From assembly GCA_023376005.1 (NCBI GenBank), contig CM042156.1, positions 41,797,633 through 41,861,632 on the forward strand: a stretch of DNA of 64,000 bases. Reading direction: 5' to 3'. A program made the translations under genes and the position numbers. Each line of letters starts with the position of its first letter. The stretch's first letter is position 1. The stretch comes from Doryteuthis pealeii. Its lineage: Eukaryota > Mollusca > Cephalopoda > Myopsida > Loliginidae. Shown one piece after another: positions 46,761-56,783 of the stretch. Below the pieces are notes generated by a model, which made no database searches, had not been told where the DNA came from, and saw only the letters and a program-made list of their open reading frames with translations.

Positions 46761-46795
<35 letters not shown>
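46749..46795. repeat. (CA)n microsatellite
   Basis: CA tract with a short CG interruption. Confidence 0.9.
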
Positions 46796-46944
46796 CTCTT
46801 ACGCTAAGCATTGAATGATTGTTGCTGAGGTGGTTGAATCCAAGTCCAGACAAGTGGAAGGTGTGTGCCTAAATTTTATTTACTGATGTAAAATAAGGTT
46901 TATAATCAAGGTTTGCAATTAAATCTGACAGTTTGAAAAATTTA

Positions 46945-46985
46945 GATTGACATGTTTCGCTAGTGGTCTAGCGCCATCGGAATGA
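46945..46985 (-). ncRNA. decayed hammerhead-like motif
   Basis: Minus strand: stem I ATT/AAT, stem II CGCTA/TAGCG, GAAA and stem III ACATGT then C. The core CCGATGG has lost key bases, so it is presumed inactive. Confidence 0.35.
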
Positions 46986-47179
46986 ACATGAATTTATTGA
47001 CAAAAATGAATTTTTAAAAACTTTCGGAGCGTATATACATAAAACAAAATAAGTCAAATGAATAACTAAAAAAAAAAAAAAAAGAAAAAAAAGAAAAACA
47101 AAGTGAATCAAACAAATAATTTAAAAAATTCATAAACTATTGAGACCAGGGTACGTTAGTGTAACGTCTTATATATGGG

Positions 47180-47430
47180 TAAAAGCTCAGTCGATAGAGC
47201 ACTTGCCTAAGAATCGAAAGGTTCCTAGTTTCGATACCGACCCTCGCCAACCCAGTGTATGAGTAGCACAGGGATCTGTGCGGTAAAGTGAGGAGCTGAT
47301 GTTAGATATGGCGCTCCACCTCAGACGCAAAAATAATCTCCTTGGTCTAGCGCCAGTGAAAAGGGGATAGACTCCCTCGCTGTCTGGCTGATACCAACAA
47401 TAAGCCACCCCGTCGATTTTACTTACTTAT
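47180..47430 (+). mobile_element. SINE-A, copy 4
   Basis: Body as in other copies; the head differs in the anticodon region (CTTGCCTAAGAATCGAAAGG), suggesting a subfamily. Confidence 0.8.
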
Positions 47431-47744
47431 TTATCTCATCAGTTCAGTAGCGATAAGCTTGTTCAATACTTAATTGGGTGACTACTTAGGCAACAGCAGG
47501 TACTGTCAAGAAACCTCAGGCCTTTTATTTATTATTTATTTATTTATTTTATCAAAATGGCCTTATTTGGGATTAATGCCCCGAAAAGGGCCGAGTTGCC
47601 GTAAAACAAAACAACTAACTGATACGTTTTTACGTATAAATAAATATTGAACAAAAAAAATAAAAAGACGGACTCGAGTGTTAGAAATGAACAAGGGATT
47701 TATTTGACGCAGGGTAGAGCAATCGTTCAACCTCAAAACAACTC

Positions 47745-47980
47745 TTAACGTCCTATACCACCTCCTTCCACTTGGCCAGAAGTCACATTCATTTTCCTAA
47801 TCTACCTCAAACGATAGCCTTTGTTTAAATGTAATATTAAACATATTTAGAAGTCTTTGATTTAAGGAAAATAAGAGGTAACTTTTAGTGAAATGGCTAT
47901 TTTACCCATTTTTGATAAATGGTTATAGGAATTGGGCTTTGGACTAAGAAAATTCTCAACAGGATGTTAAGAGTTAAAGC
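47745..47980. mobile_element. family E MITE, second copy (reverse of 12.7 kb)
   Basis: CTCTTAACGTCCTATACCACC at one end and GGATGTTAAGAGTTAA at the other match the 12.7-kb element reversed. Confidence 0.65.
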
Positions 47981-48117
47981 TCAACTTTGAGGAATTGGGC
48001 TTTGGACTAAGAAAATTCTCAACAGGAAGTTAAGAGTTAAAGCTCAACTTTGAGGAATTGGGCTTTGGACTAAGAAAATTCTTAACAGGATGTTAAGAGT
48101 TAAAGCTCAACTTTGTG
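47929..48117. repeat. three 63-bp tandem copies of the family E right end
   Basis: GGAATTGGGCTTTGGACTAA...GTTAAGAGTTAAAGCTC repeats three times, almost exactly. Confidence 0.9.
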
Positions 48118-48256
48118 ACCGACCAAAATATAACGTGGATCAGTCCATGTGTCATAGCGGAATCTGTTCTCCTGGTCTCTGAATCCTACAATGCATCTAT
48201 CAAGATTGGTAACTCTCCTTTATTCATCAAGGGGAGTAACTCTATATTTTTCGTTA

Positions 48257-48540
48257 GGAAGCGCGTGGTGTAATGGTTAAAGTTATGGGAAATGGACTCG
48301 TCGCCCCGAGTTCAAATCTTGGACGTGGTAATTGCATTTCACTTAGCGCTAATACCCTTGGGAAAGGTATGAATCCTACTCTCCCTCCAGCTATGGGTAA
48401 ATAGTAGGACAGACTGTGCTCTTTAACCTTGGTTAGGCAACCGGTCTAGGAGAAGGAAAACTCTGAATTCAAACCATGTTAAACTCCGCTTAAGAAATTG
48501 ACCTTGTTTCACATCCTGCTCGTGCGGAAAGGTTGGTAAA
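48257..48540 (+). mobile_element. SINE-B copy
   Basis: Full-length; good A and B boxes. It ends against a (TA)n/T tract. Confidence 0.85.
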
Positions 48541-48544
48541 TATA

Positions 48545-48707
48545 TATTTTTTTCGATAGGTGATTCTAACATCAGCCAACCATTATTAACTGCGACAGAA
48601 TAATCATTGTTTTCAATGCCTTTCACCGCCATCTTGGAAATGTCTTCAATCACGATCAGATTCAATTCCCGGGTAACATCAAAGACAGTTTTCTCTTGGT
48701 AATGCAT
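48545..48707 (-). CDS. exon-like open frame, unidentified
   Basis: Minus strand, after a possible acceptor (AATGTATAG|ATG): HYQEKTVFDVTRELNL, VIEDISKMAVKGIENN and SVAVNNGWLMLESPI. The composition looks like a real protein, with no low-complexity sequence. The frame then runs straight into the antisense of the SINE-B, so if it was an exon it is now truncated. I do not recognise the protein. Confidence 0.3.
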
Positions 48708-48855
48708 CTATACATTTTCGATTTATAATTCTTATTGATTAAAAATGGAACTCCTATTCATATGAAGGAAGCCGAAAATGCCATTAACTTGGTCTAAACC
48801 AGCGGTTCTCAACGAGGGGCGTATGGACCCCAGAGATCATATAGCATTTTTTGGA

Positions 48856-49130
48856 GGTGCCTGGTGTAATGGTCACCGTTGTAGGAAATGGGCTCGTCGA
48901 CCAGAGGTAAAACATTGGACGATGTTGTTTGCATTTCACATATCGCTAAAACCCTTGGGAAAGGTATGAATCCAACTATTTTCCCTCCAGTTATGGGTAA
49001 ATAGTAGGGCATACTGGGCTCTTTAACCTTGCTTAGGTAATCAGTCTAGGAGAGGGAACACTCTGAATTCAAACCTGGTAAACTCCGCTTAAGAAATTGA
49101 CCTTGTGTCACATCCTGCTCGTGCGTAGGG
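48856..49130 (+). mobile_element. SINE-B copy inside the hAT-like element
   Basis: Head GCCTGGTGTAATGGTCACCG; the B box is damaged (AGAGGTAAAACATTGG). The body is complete to GCTCGTGCGTAGGG, then (TA)n. Confidence 0.8.
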
Positions 49131-49133
49131 CTG

Positions 49134-49134
<1 letters not shown>

Positions 49135-49186
<52 letters not shown>

Positions 49187-49190
49187 TACG
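49135..49190. repeat. (TA)n microsatellite
   Basis: Long alternating tract. Confidence 0.9.
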
Positions 49191-49356
49191 AGGAAAATGA
49201 GTAAAGAAAAGAAATGTAGATGGATAAAAATGAATTTATCGATATCACTTTTTAATCGATATCACTAATGTTTTAGTGATATCGATTAAAAGTGATATCG
49301 ATAAAATTCATTTTTATCCATCTACATTTCTTTTCTTTACTCATTTTTTCCTCATA
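49188..49356. repeat. palindrome made of two post-cleavage halves of the 54.5-kb ribozyme repeat
   Basis: Arms of about 80 bp correspond to the sequence downstream of the cleavage site in the 54.5-54.8 kb element (AGTGATATCGATTAAA ... TTCTTTTCTTTACTCAT). The ribozyme itself is missing; the inner boundary is AGTGATATC at 49275. Confidence 0.75.
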
Positions 49357-50840
49357 TTGTCGGATTCATTTTCCATTCTCACACACACACACAACACACA
49401 CACACAGACACACACATATATATATATATATCTAATATATAAAACAGAGATTTTGGTATGTACGTGTCGACGTATAACAAAAAAACGGGAGGTCACTCAG
49501 ATTCAAAATCTTGCATACACATTGATATCGTTCTAACTAAGAAAAACTCCAAATTTGGTTATTGATTTTTACTGATTAAGGGATTTAATCGATTAATTAA
49601 TCCAAAATCACCCAATTTGCGGAACTGTCCGTATATCAGCCCCTCCTGATAATAAAATATTGTCTCTGCCTGCTTATTGTTAAAGCGATAACAGCAGCGA
49701 AGTTTTGATTTTAATGAATTAATTTTGCAGTCTAAGCCGTTCAGCTCCGAATTATGGCCTATTTATGGTCCAATCTTTAATAATTTTTATATCGTTAGAA
49801 AGATAAGAAAATACTCTTTCAAAATATGTAATTTGTGTGAGTTTTTATCAATTGAATCATTTTTTACAGCGAGTTAAAAAATTAAAAAATGGCTTCGGAT
49901 AGCCACGCTGCCTATGATTATTGCGATACAAGCAGTGCAGTCTATATCAGTCAGATCGGAATCTCTTACCTATTTAGGATCAAATCTTTAAAATATTTAT
50001 ATCTTTAGTAATAAGATGAAATAGTCTTTCTGAATATGTAATTTGTATGTGTTTTTATAGATTTTTTTTTTACAGCGAGTTAAAAAAAAAAATACTACGT
50101 ATTTAATCGTAAATAACAGTATCATGAAAATCAGTTTACGTCGTAAGTACGGTTACATATTTGTATAAATTAAACTAAGATTTTCATTCGAATAAAATGA
50201 CTTTTAATTCTTTAATTTATTTATTAATTTTTATTGTTAGAGTTTTAAAGGGTTAAAAATAACAATAAGATTGACGAATTTCCTTAGAAACTGTTTTTCT
50301 TTTGGTTCGTTAACTAATTATTTTCTCAAACCACGATAAAAAAAACAAAAACAAAGGTTACTAATACGGACAAAATCCGGTGTTTTATCTTTAGTCGAAG
50401 GCCCGACTGGAGATAAGTAGTCAATTATTTGTAAGACGAAATTTATTTCAAGTTTATCTGACAATATCCAGTTATTGGAACATTTAAAAAAAAAATTATA
50501 TGTAAGTACGAAAAATTGTAAGCGCTTTGTTTATCAAAATGACATGATTCGTTAGTAAATTACCCGAAAAGTTGATAAAACAAAACAACTAACAACCAAC
50601 ATTTAAATTATTATTCAAAATACAATTTAAAATATTCCTCAGAATTTGCCTTACAAATTAAATTTTAAGTTTTATGATTTTACTCTTTATTGTGAAGTCA
50701 ATAAACATCGCTGAGTTTATAGTGCAACTTTTCAGTTCTGAAAAATTGGCATGTTTAAATAGAGATTTCATAGGTGACATTTGAACTTTTATGAAAATTG
50801 ATGTTTTGTAATTAATATAAATTTTAATAAAACTTAATTT
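49357..50840. other. interior of hAT-like element, no gene recognised
   Basis: AT-rich. Starts with (CA)n/(TA)n at 49381-49428. A related pair of blocks (ATGTAATTTGTGTGAGTTTT at about 49825 and ATGTAATTTGTATGTGTTTT at about 50034) suggests an old duplication. Confidence 0.35.
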
Positions 50841-50844
50841 TAAC

Positions 50845-50930
50845 TAGGGGGGTAGGGTTAGGGTTAGGGGGGGTAGTTTAATGGGAAAATAAATAAATAA
50901 TTTGGGTTCCGTTCAAGCGGTTCCGATATG
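50845..50930. repeat. family G fragment with TTAGGG-like run
   Basis: GTAGGGTTAGGGTTAG followed by TAGTTTAATGGGAAAATAAA, as inside family F. Confidence 0.6.
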
Positions 50931-51121
50931 GGGATCAATTTACTATAAACTTATACGAGGAAATGAGCACCCGTGAATACTCAAATAATAAAGAACTTTT
51001 AAGAATTTTTTTTTCAATCTGATAGATTGGTGTGTAATCGATAATAATCAACTGATGGAAAAAAATAGATGGGGGGGGGGTCCAGATAATCAGGTCCACC
51101 AAAACGTTTTTAAACAATGTT

Positions 51122-51425
51122 TTTAAAATACTAGGTACCACCAATTTTACCCTGTGAAATTTACCCCCCCCCCCCTATATTTAACACTATGAAACTTGCA
51201 GAAAAATTAATATTTTCTTGAAAAAATTTTTTTCCATTTGAAAGAAAAAACATTAAATAAACTCCTGATGATTTTTTAACTTTTTTTCAGCTTACGGAAA
51301 TAATGAAAATTATGATTGAAAAACAATGTTTTTATTTTTGCACTGTTAAATCAACTGAAAATTAACGTAGCTAAAAACAAGTTACGATAAGAGTTTTTTA
51401 AATTCTATGAAAAATCAATTAATTA
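51122..51425 (-). repeat. interspersed repeat family H, copy 2
   Basis: Reverse complement of 16915-17215, with a 13-C run at about 51163-51175. Confidence 0.7.
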
Positions 51426-51862
51426 TAAATAATAACAAAATATTTCCGTTTTATTCAAGATGGCCTAAACTGATCAATTGGTGGTCCCTATAATACTATC
51501 TTAGGTTTTAGCAAAAATAGATATTGCAATACGAAGAATTTAAATTTTCGATTCTCAGCTTCTTTTTAAACTCAACATGCAATTAAGAACTAAATGTGAA
51601 TTGTTGTCATGTACAAAAAATTTAAAACAATAACAAACAAATATACAAACGAATACTTTCAATTTGTTGTATAATAATATGAAATAATTTTAAACTATAA
51701 AACAGAAAATACAATCCTGAAATATACAAATTCTCAATGATTTTAGTTTCAAGAATTATTTTCCTCTTACCCCCTCTCTAACTACTGTCTTCCACTTTCT
51801 CTCTCACTCCCTGGTGATCCAAATTTCATTTTAGTCCGGTCATGGATCGGGTACTTTAGCTA

Positions 51863-51901
<39 letters not shown>

Positions 51902-52067
51902 TACACAAATAGCTTGTTTGATATGGCGATAGCCGACAATTCTTTTTGGGAGAATATGTGCTTAATTGAAGTCATACCTAATTTGAAAATTAATTAGTTG
52001 ATAATTAATGAATTAGGCGAATATATCTGTTCAAATGTAAGGCGTAAAAAATCGAGAAAAAGTCGAT

Positions 52068-52109
52068 CTCTGTATGTACATTTCAGCATATTATGCCTCA
52101 TTAGCAGAG
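52068..52109 (-). ncRNA. hammerhead ribozyme, one core mutation
   Basis: Minus strand: stem I CTCTG/CAGAG perfect, core CTAATGA (one change), stem II GGCAT/ATGCT, GAAA, stem III ATG/CAT with loop TA, cleavage-site A. Confidence 0.6.
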
Positions 52110-52334
52110 TTATAGACAGGATGCCGCTTTGTGTGTGAACTAATTATAATATCAACTAATTAACTTTCAAATTAGGTATGACTTAAAAATTAAGCACATA
52201 TTCCCCCCCCCAAAAAAAAAAAATGTCGGATATCGCCATCTCAAACAAACTGTTTGTGTACTCTCATACTGTCGTGCAGTTAGTCTAAAAAAAATGTAGG
52301 ATATAACAGTTAAAAAACAAAAGAAGAAATCTGG

Positions 52335-52402
52335 GAAAACCAGCTAGTGTAATGGTTAGAATCCTCGCTTGTCAGTCTGGCAGTTAGGGTTCGAATCACA
52401 CA
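52335..52402 (+). other. tRNA-Asp-like Pol III promoter head
   Basis: TAGTGTAATGGTTAGAATCC (A box) and AGGGTTCGAATCA (B box) with a GTC anticodon-position triplet resemble tRNA-Asp. It ends about 22 bases before the ribozyme. Confidence 0.65.
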
Positions 52403-52424
52403 CTAAGTGGCTTTCTGTCAATAA

Positions 52425-52466
52425 CTCTACTGATGAGGCATACTAGGCCGAAATGTACATACAGAG
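52425..52466 (+). ncRNA. hammerhead ribozyme (type I)
   Basis: CTCTA (52425-52429), CTGATGA (52430-52436), stem II GGC/GCC, GAAA (52450-52453), stem III ATG/CAT, cleavage-site A 52461, then CAGAG. One A-C mismatch in stem I; the partner copy at 52068-52109 has the matching G. Confidence 0.65.
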
Positions 52467-52699
52467 ATTGACTTTTTCTCGATTTGTTTACGCCTTACAT
52501 TTGAACAGATATATTCGCCTAATTCATTAATTAACATTAATAACATTTTTTTTGTCCTAGCAAGTCCAAAATATTTAATTATAAAAATGTAATAAGATCT
52601 TTAAACAATTGTATGGCTATGTAAGGCACCATAGTAAAATAGGAATCAAAGGGGGTCATCAAAAAGGTTGAGAACCACCGGTCTAAACAAACCTCTAAG

Positions 52700-52854
52700 A
52701 ACATTGCATTCATCAAAGAGAAATAATTATATAAAGAGCAATATTTAACTTTCAAAGAAAGAAATACTTAACAAACCGTCATTTGACTATGATACATAGT
52801 CAAATGATGGTTTGTTAAGTATTTCTTTCTTTGAAAATTAAATATTGCTCTTTA
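52700..52854. repeat. palindrome, interrupted in its right arm by a Helitron
   Basis: Left arm about 52728-52786 and right arm 52797-52854 are nearly perfect complements with a short centre. The right arm continues after the Helitron (TATAATTA at 53276-53283). Confidence 0.85.
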
Positions 52855-53275
52855 TCTATTAATAATGGAGATTCGCTTCCGGTTTTTGTCTGTAACAAAA
52901 ACTACGTCACTGCTTACGTCACACTGCCTAAAATCGTCATAACATAGAATACACTCAAAATTTGAGCATGCAATGTTAGACAGTCCTCATTGTTTTTTTT
53001 AAACATGTTTTAATAAATACATACCTGGTATTATCTATCTATATATAGTTCTTTTTTATTTTAATATATATTTAAAGTTATCAGAACTAAGTTTCCATTT
53101 CAATTTTTTACATTTTTTACTCCTTTAATAAATTTATTTTAATTTTTACTCCTTTAATAAATTTGATGATTTTACTTTACTTATGATACAAACTCTCTGA
53201 TATTAAATTTTCAAATCCCATCCCTCAGGCAATATTTATTTTACGTCGCCCAGAGGGCGTTTTTTATTTTGCTAG
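52855..53275 (+). mobile_element. non-autonomous Helitron
   Basis: Begins TCTATTAATAATGGAG and ends CTAG (53272-53275). A GC-rich hairpin CGCCC-AGA-GGGCG lies about 12 bases before the end. It sits between A (52854) and T (53276), as Helitrons do. A second copy is at 62846-63231 on the minus strand. No Rep/helicase is encoded. Confidence 0.75.
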
Positions 53276-53437
53276 TATAATTAATTTATTAATTATTATA
53301 CATTGAGCTCACTTAGGTATTTATAAAAATCCTTGTATGAATCTATGAGTTTGCACCTACGTGAGCATACAGTATGGATGTACAGTGAGATTTTGATGAT
53401 CCCAAATAGAATCATCACCTACTTACTAATCAATTGG

Positions 53438-53438
<1 letters not shown>

Positions 53439-53491
<53 letters not shown>
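53439..53491. repeat. (TA)n microsatellite
   Basis: Alternating tract flanking the next ribozyme palindrome. Confidence 0.9.
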
Positions 53492-53497
<6 letters not shown>

Positions 53498-53604
53498 CAC
53501 GGATCTTTGCTAATCAACGAAGCAAACAAATTTACCTTCTGGATTAATAAAAATCGATTTAAAAAGTGCTCAATAAAAAGAGCTAAATATACATTTTAAA
53601 AGCG

Positions 53605-53859
53605 AATGTTATAAAATATTCCTTCTGCAGTTTCTTGCCGTAGCAAATCTTCAGGGAATTATTGCTTATTCCAGCACATCTAAACTGTGCCTGGTAGGTT
53701 TAGGCATTACGTAGGGTGGGAGGCACACCCACAGACTTAATAATGGGTACAACCTGGATACAAATAAAAGTAGATGGCTGGAATAAGCAATAATTCCCTG
53801 AAGAATTACTACGGCAAGAAACTGCAGTCGGAATATTTTATAACATTAGCTTTTAAAAC

Positions 53860-53860
<1 letters not shown>
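53605..53860. repeat. palindromic repeat with two inverted hammerhead-like motifs
   Basis: Minus motif 53618-53659: stem II TTGC/GCAA intact, but the bases at the cleavage site read AA. Plus motif 53793-53834: stem I ATTCC/GGAAT, CTGAAGA (53798-53804), GAAA (53818-53821), stem III ACTGCAGT and C at 53829 intact, but stem II broken. (TA)n is on both outer sides. Confidence 0.6.
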
Positions 53861-53893
<33 letters not shown>

Positions 53894-54103
53894 CATTCAT
53901 ATCATTCATCATTCTTTATTCTTACTGAAACCTGGGTAGGCTTACTCTTACTATATCAGTTTTCTAAACCAGTCTACAAACGTATTGAGCACTTTTATAT
54001 TCATTCATGATTACGACTCATTCGGTTAATCATTTTTATCGACAGTCAAAATGCGACCCACTCGATTTTTTGCCTTCTCCGTTAAATCAACCCTTTTCAC
54101 AAC

Positions 54104-54123
54104 ACACACACACACACACACAC

Positions 54124-54170
<47 letters not shown>
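54104..54170. repeat. (CA)n(TA)n microsatellite
   Basis: Compound simple repeat. Confidence 0.9.
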
Positions 54171-54171
<1 letters not shown>

Positions 54172-54229
54172 ATTCCTTGTTAGTATTGGAGAAATGATAA
54201 TAAAGTGATCAATTACTTTAGTAAGAGCT

Positions 54230-54400
54230 GTATTTATTTATTTAATATTTACAATAAATTTAAAAGTCCGTTTTACCAATAGTTTCGAAGCATCACCTTT
54301 ACGTGATTAGTCGTCATCAGAAACGTTCATTTTTGAAAAAAAAAAAGGTGATACTCCGAAACTATTGGTAAAACGGACTTTTAAATGTATTGTAAATATA
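54230..54400. repeat. palindromic repeat, ribozyme kept in one arm only
   Basis: Arms share AAAGTCCGTTTTACCAATAG and its complement; the right arm has lost the CTGATGA part. Confidence 0.65.
54269..54325 (-). ncRNA. hammerhead-like ribozyme motif
   Basis: Minus strand: stem I CGTTT/AAACG, CTGATGA, stem II region with inner ATCAC/GTGAT helix, GAAA, stem III ACT/GGT with loop ATT, cleavage-site A. One unpaired base follows the core and the base of stem II is weak. Confidence 0.55.
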
Positions 54401-54429
54401 TTATATATATATATATATATATATGTGAA

Positions 54430-54806
54430 AATGGAAAAGGAATTGGATCCGACAATATGAGGAAAAATGAGTAAAGAAAAGAAATGTAGATGGATAAAAT
54501 GAATTTAATCGATATCACATTAATCGATATCACTTACACATGTGTTTCGGTCAGTGTATGTGTGTGAAAATATTTCGCACACATAGAAGAATCGACCTTC
54601 ATCAGAGTGAACATTTATTTTGAATAAATTCAAAATAAATTCAAAATAAATGTTCACTCTGATGAAGGTCGATTCTTCTATGTGTGCGAAATATTTTCAC
54701 ACACATACACTGACCGAAACACATGTGTAAGTGATATCGATTAATGTGATATCGATTAAATTCATTTTATCCATCTACATTTCTTTTCTTTACTCATTTT
54801 TCCTCA

Positions 54807-54815
<9 letters not shown>
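54430..54815. repeat. large palindrome with two complete inverted hammerhead motifs
   Basis: Minus motif 54530-54610 and plus motif 54654-54734 are identical. Stem I TCACT/AGTGA, CTGATGA, stem II GGTC/GACC extended by an inner ATGTGTG/CACACAT helix, GAAA, stem III ACAC/GTGT, cleavage-site A (54729). One unpaired A lies between core and stem II. (TA)n tracts bound both sides. Confidence 0.65.
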
Positions 54816-54864
<49 letters not shown>

Positions 54865-55019
54865 ACTTGACTGTTGAGCAAAGATTAGCATGTTTCACAG
54901 GCACTTATTGAACACTTCCCTGTTCGGATTATTTTACGATGATATTATTATTTGCATGAAAAAGGCTGACTTCGACATTAAATTGCCCCCAAAAGTTTGA
55001 CGTGCCATAAAACTAAATC

Positions 55020-56085
55020 ACTGAACCAGTTGTTGTACCAGGGAAAACACCCAACAAATAAGTTGGCTGATAATGAAAATACTTTATCATTAAGTTACCG
55101 ACAGTGAGACGTCGTTTTTGAAACTCGGTTTTCGGTAATTAACTTATCAGATAAGCTGTAAAACGGGTTGATCTTAAAGAGGTCGATGGCGGTTGTAAAT
55201 AAAATGTTTTATTATTTTCCATTATATGTAAATTTTAAAAACATTCCATAAAATAAGCACAAATTTATTAGATGATGTATTTTTATGGTTTTTGAGAAAA
55301 ATCGAGGATATCCTGTAGGTCAAAAAAGTTGATGTGATATCGAAAAACTGGGGTCATTTTTGGATTCAGAGGTCATGAAATAGTCAAAACAGTGTCAGAT
55401 CCAATTCAACGAAAATTGTGTTGGCCACTGTAAGTGAAACTATATAAGCTGTTGATCGGAATTTTGTACTTTACTTAGTACTCGCTGAATGTGACTGGAC
55501 ACCAATGTTGGTTTTGTCAAATAAATACACGGTGTATAAATGTTGTTTGTAAGACTGGTTTCAAAATGGGCGCTCCACCTCTGCGTCCTTGAGCCAAACT
55601 AAGGCAAATCTTATTTATGCTAACATTGCATAAAATTAGTTATCAGGACACACGGATTAAGTTCATTGGAATTTGTGCTGGTCTAGTAAGATCGTTCAGA
55701 TTTGGAGACTCATTGGAGCCTCTGTTGCAGTTTTTTTGTATCATAAGGCGTGCTGGAATCCACCACTTAAACTTATAGACTCGGCGAGATCACGTGAATT
55801 AAACCACAGCTCGAATACGTGGTTAGTTAACTATTTAATCGTCGATATGGACTGTCTTTCATTTGCACGTAATTCGACATTGACGAACGGACCTGCAACC
55901 AAGGAACAACCAAAGGATCATACCCAATACTGTTGGACACCAAGGAGCAACCAAAGGTGTCTTCATTAAGGATCGTGCTCTATTTAACACTGGAGAGTGC
56001 TCTTGCTTGAAGCCTCAGGATGGCCACTACAATCGTAACAGCCTCATTCAGAAGGACGTGTCGTAATGCTCATTATATATGGACT
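55020..56085. other. no recognised gene; LTR-like TATA and poly(A) pair
   Basis: CTATATAAG at about 55440 and AATAAA at about 55521 are close enough for an LTR R region. The 98-residue frame at 55673-55969 has no recognised domain. Confidence 0.3.
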
Positions 56086-56150
56086 CGGCGATCCAAGTTC
56101 AAATCCTGGACGAGGCTGTTTGCGTTTCATTTCGCAATATCTTATTGTTC
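56086..56150 (+). mobile_element. SINE-B fragment
   Basis: AAGTTCAAATCCTGGACGAG and the following GCGTTTCATTTCGC. Confidence 0.5.
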
Positions 56151-56155
56151 AATAC

Positions 56156-56157
<2 letters not shown>

Positions 56158-56198
<41 letters not shown>

Positions 56199-56229
56199 TA
56201 GAGAGAGAGAGATAGATAGAGATAGATAG

Positions 56230-56312
<83 letters not shown>

Positions 56313-56349
56313 TAGATAGATATATAGAGAGAGATAGATAGATAGATAG

Positions 56350-56428
<79 letters not shown>
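56158..56428. repeat. (GA)n/(GATA)n microsatellite
   Basis: 270 bp of alternating GA and GATA blocks; the Ser/Leu/Tyr-rich frame on the minus strand is a by-product. Confidence 0.95.
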
Positions 56429-56433
<5 letters not shown>

Positions 56434-56783
56434 CAAATTGTCAAATTTTAAACAATCAATTTAGATATGAAAACAAAGCCTAACTTTGAATTTTAGTTAT
56501 GTATCAATTGTTTTTATAGAAGTTATTGAAGTTATTTGATATGTTCTTTAAAAAATGCGATTAAAATTTATTAAACAAAACCGAGAGTATTCGTACGAAA
56601 GTAAATGTAATAGCGGCACTGGGGTTCGAACTCATTTACTACGATGTCACAATCCAATACATTAGCCAGGGCTGTAGCATCGAGGTCGTGGAGACGGAGT
56701 AGGATACAATTAAGGGGTCACGGGAGTCGAAGTCGGTAAAGCTATACTGACTCCCGTTGAATTTACATTTTATATGGACCAAG

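Larger units (their letters stand above)
51860..52555. repeat. nested inverted copies of a tRNA-Asp/hammerhead repeat
   Basis: One minus copy (51893-52160) and two plus pieces (52131-52270 and 52335-52555) share the 3' body CTCGATTTGTTTACGCCTTA ... TTCAAATTAGGTATGACTT ... ATATCGCCAT. (TA)n is at 51860-51897. Confidence 0.75.
48800..52680. mobile_element. hAT-like non-autonomous element (3.9 kb) with nested repeats
   Basis: Ends CAGCGGTTCTCAAC (48800-48813) and its complement (RC of 52667-52680 reads CGGTGGTTCTCAAC) are inverted with 12 of 14 matches. They are flanked by a perfect 8-bp duplication GTCTAAAC (48792-48799, 52681-52688). 8-bp TSDs and CAG.GGTTCTCAA ends are typical of hAT. No transposase is seen. 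The interior holds SINE-B, a palindrome, family G and H pieces and ribozyme repeats. Confidence 0.7.

Noticed and set aside
56149..56436. Ser/Leu/Tyr-rich frame on the minus strand
   Set aside because: Translation of a GA/GATA microsatellite.
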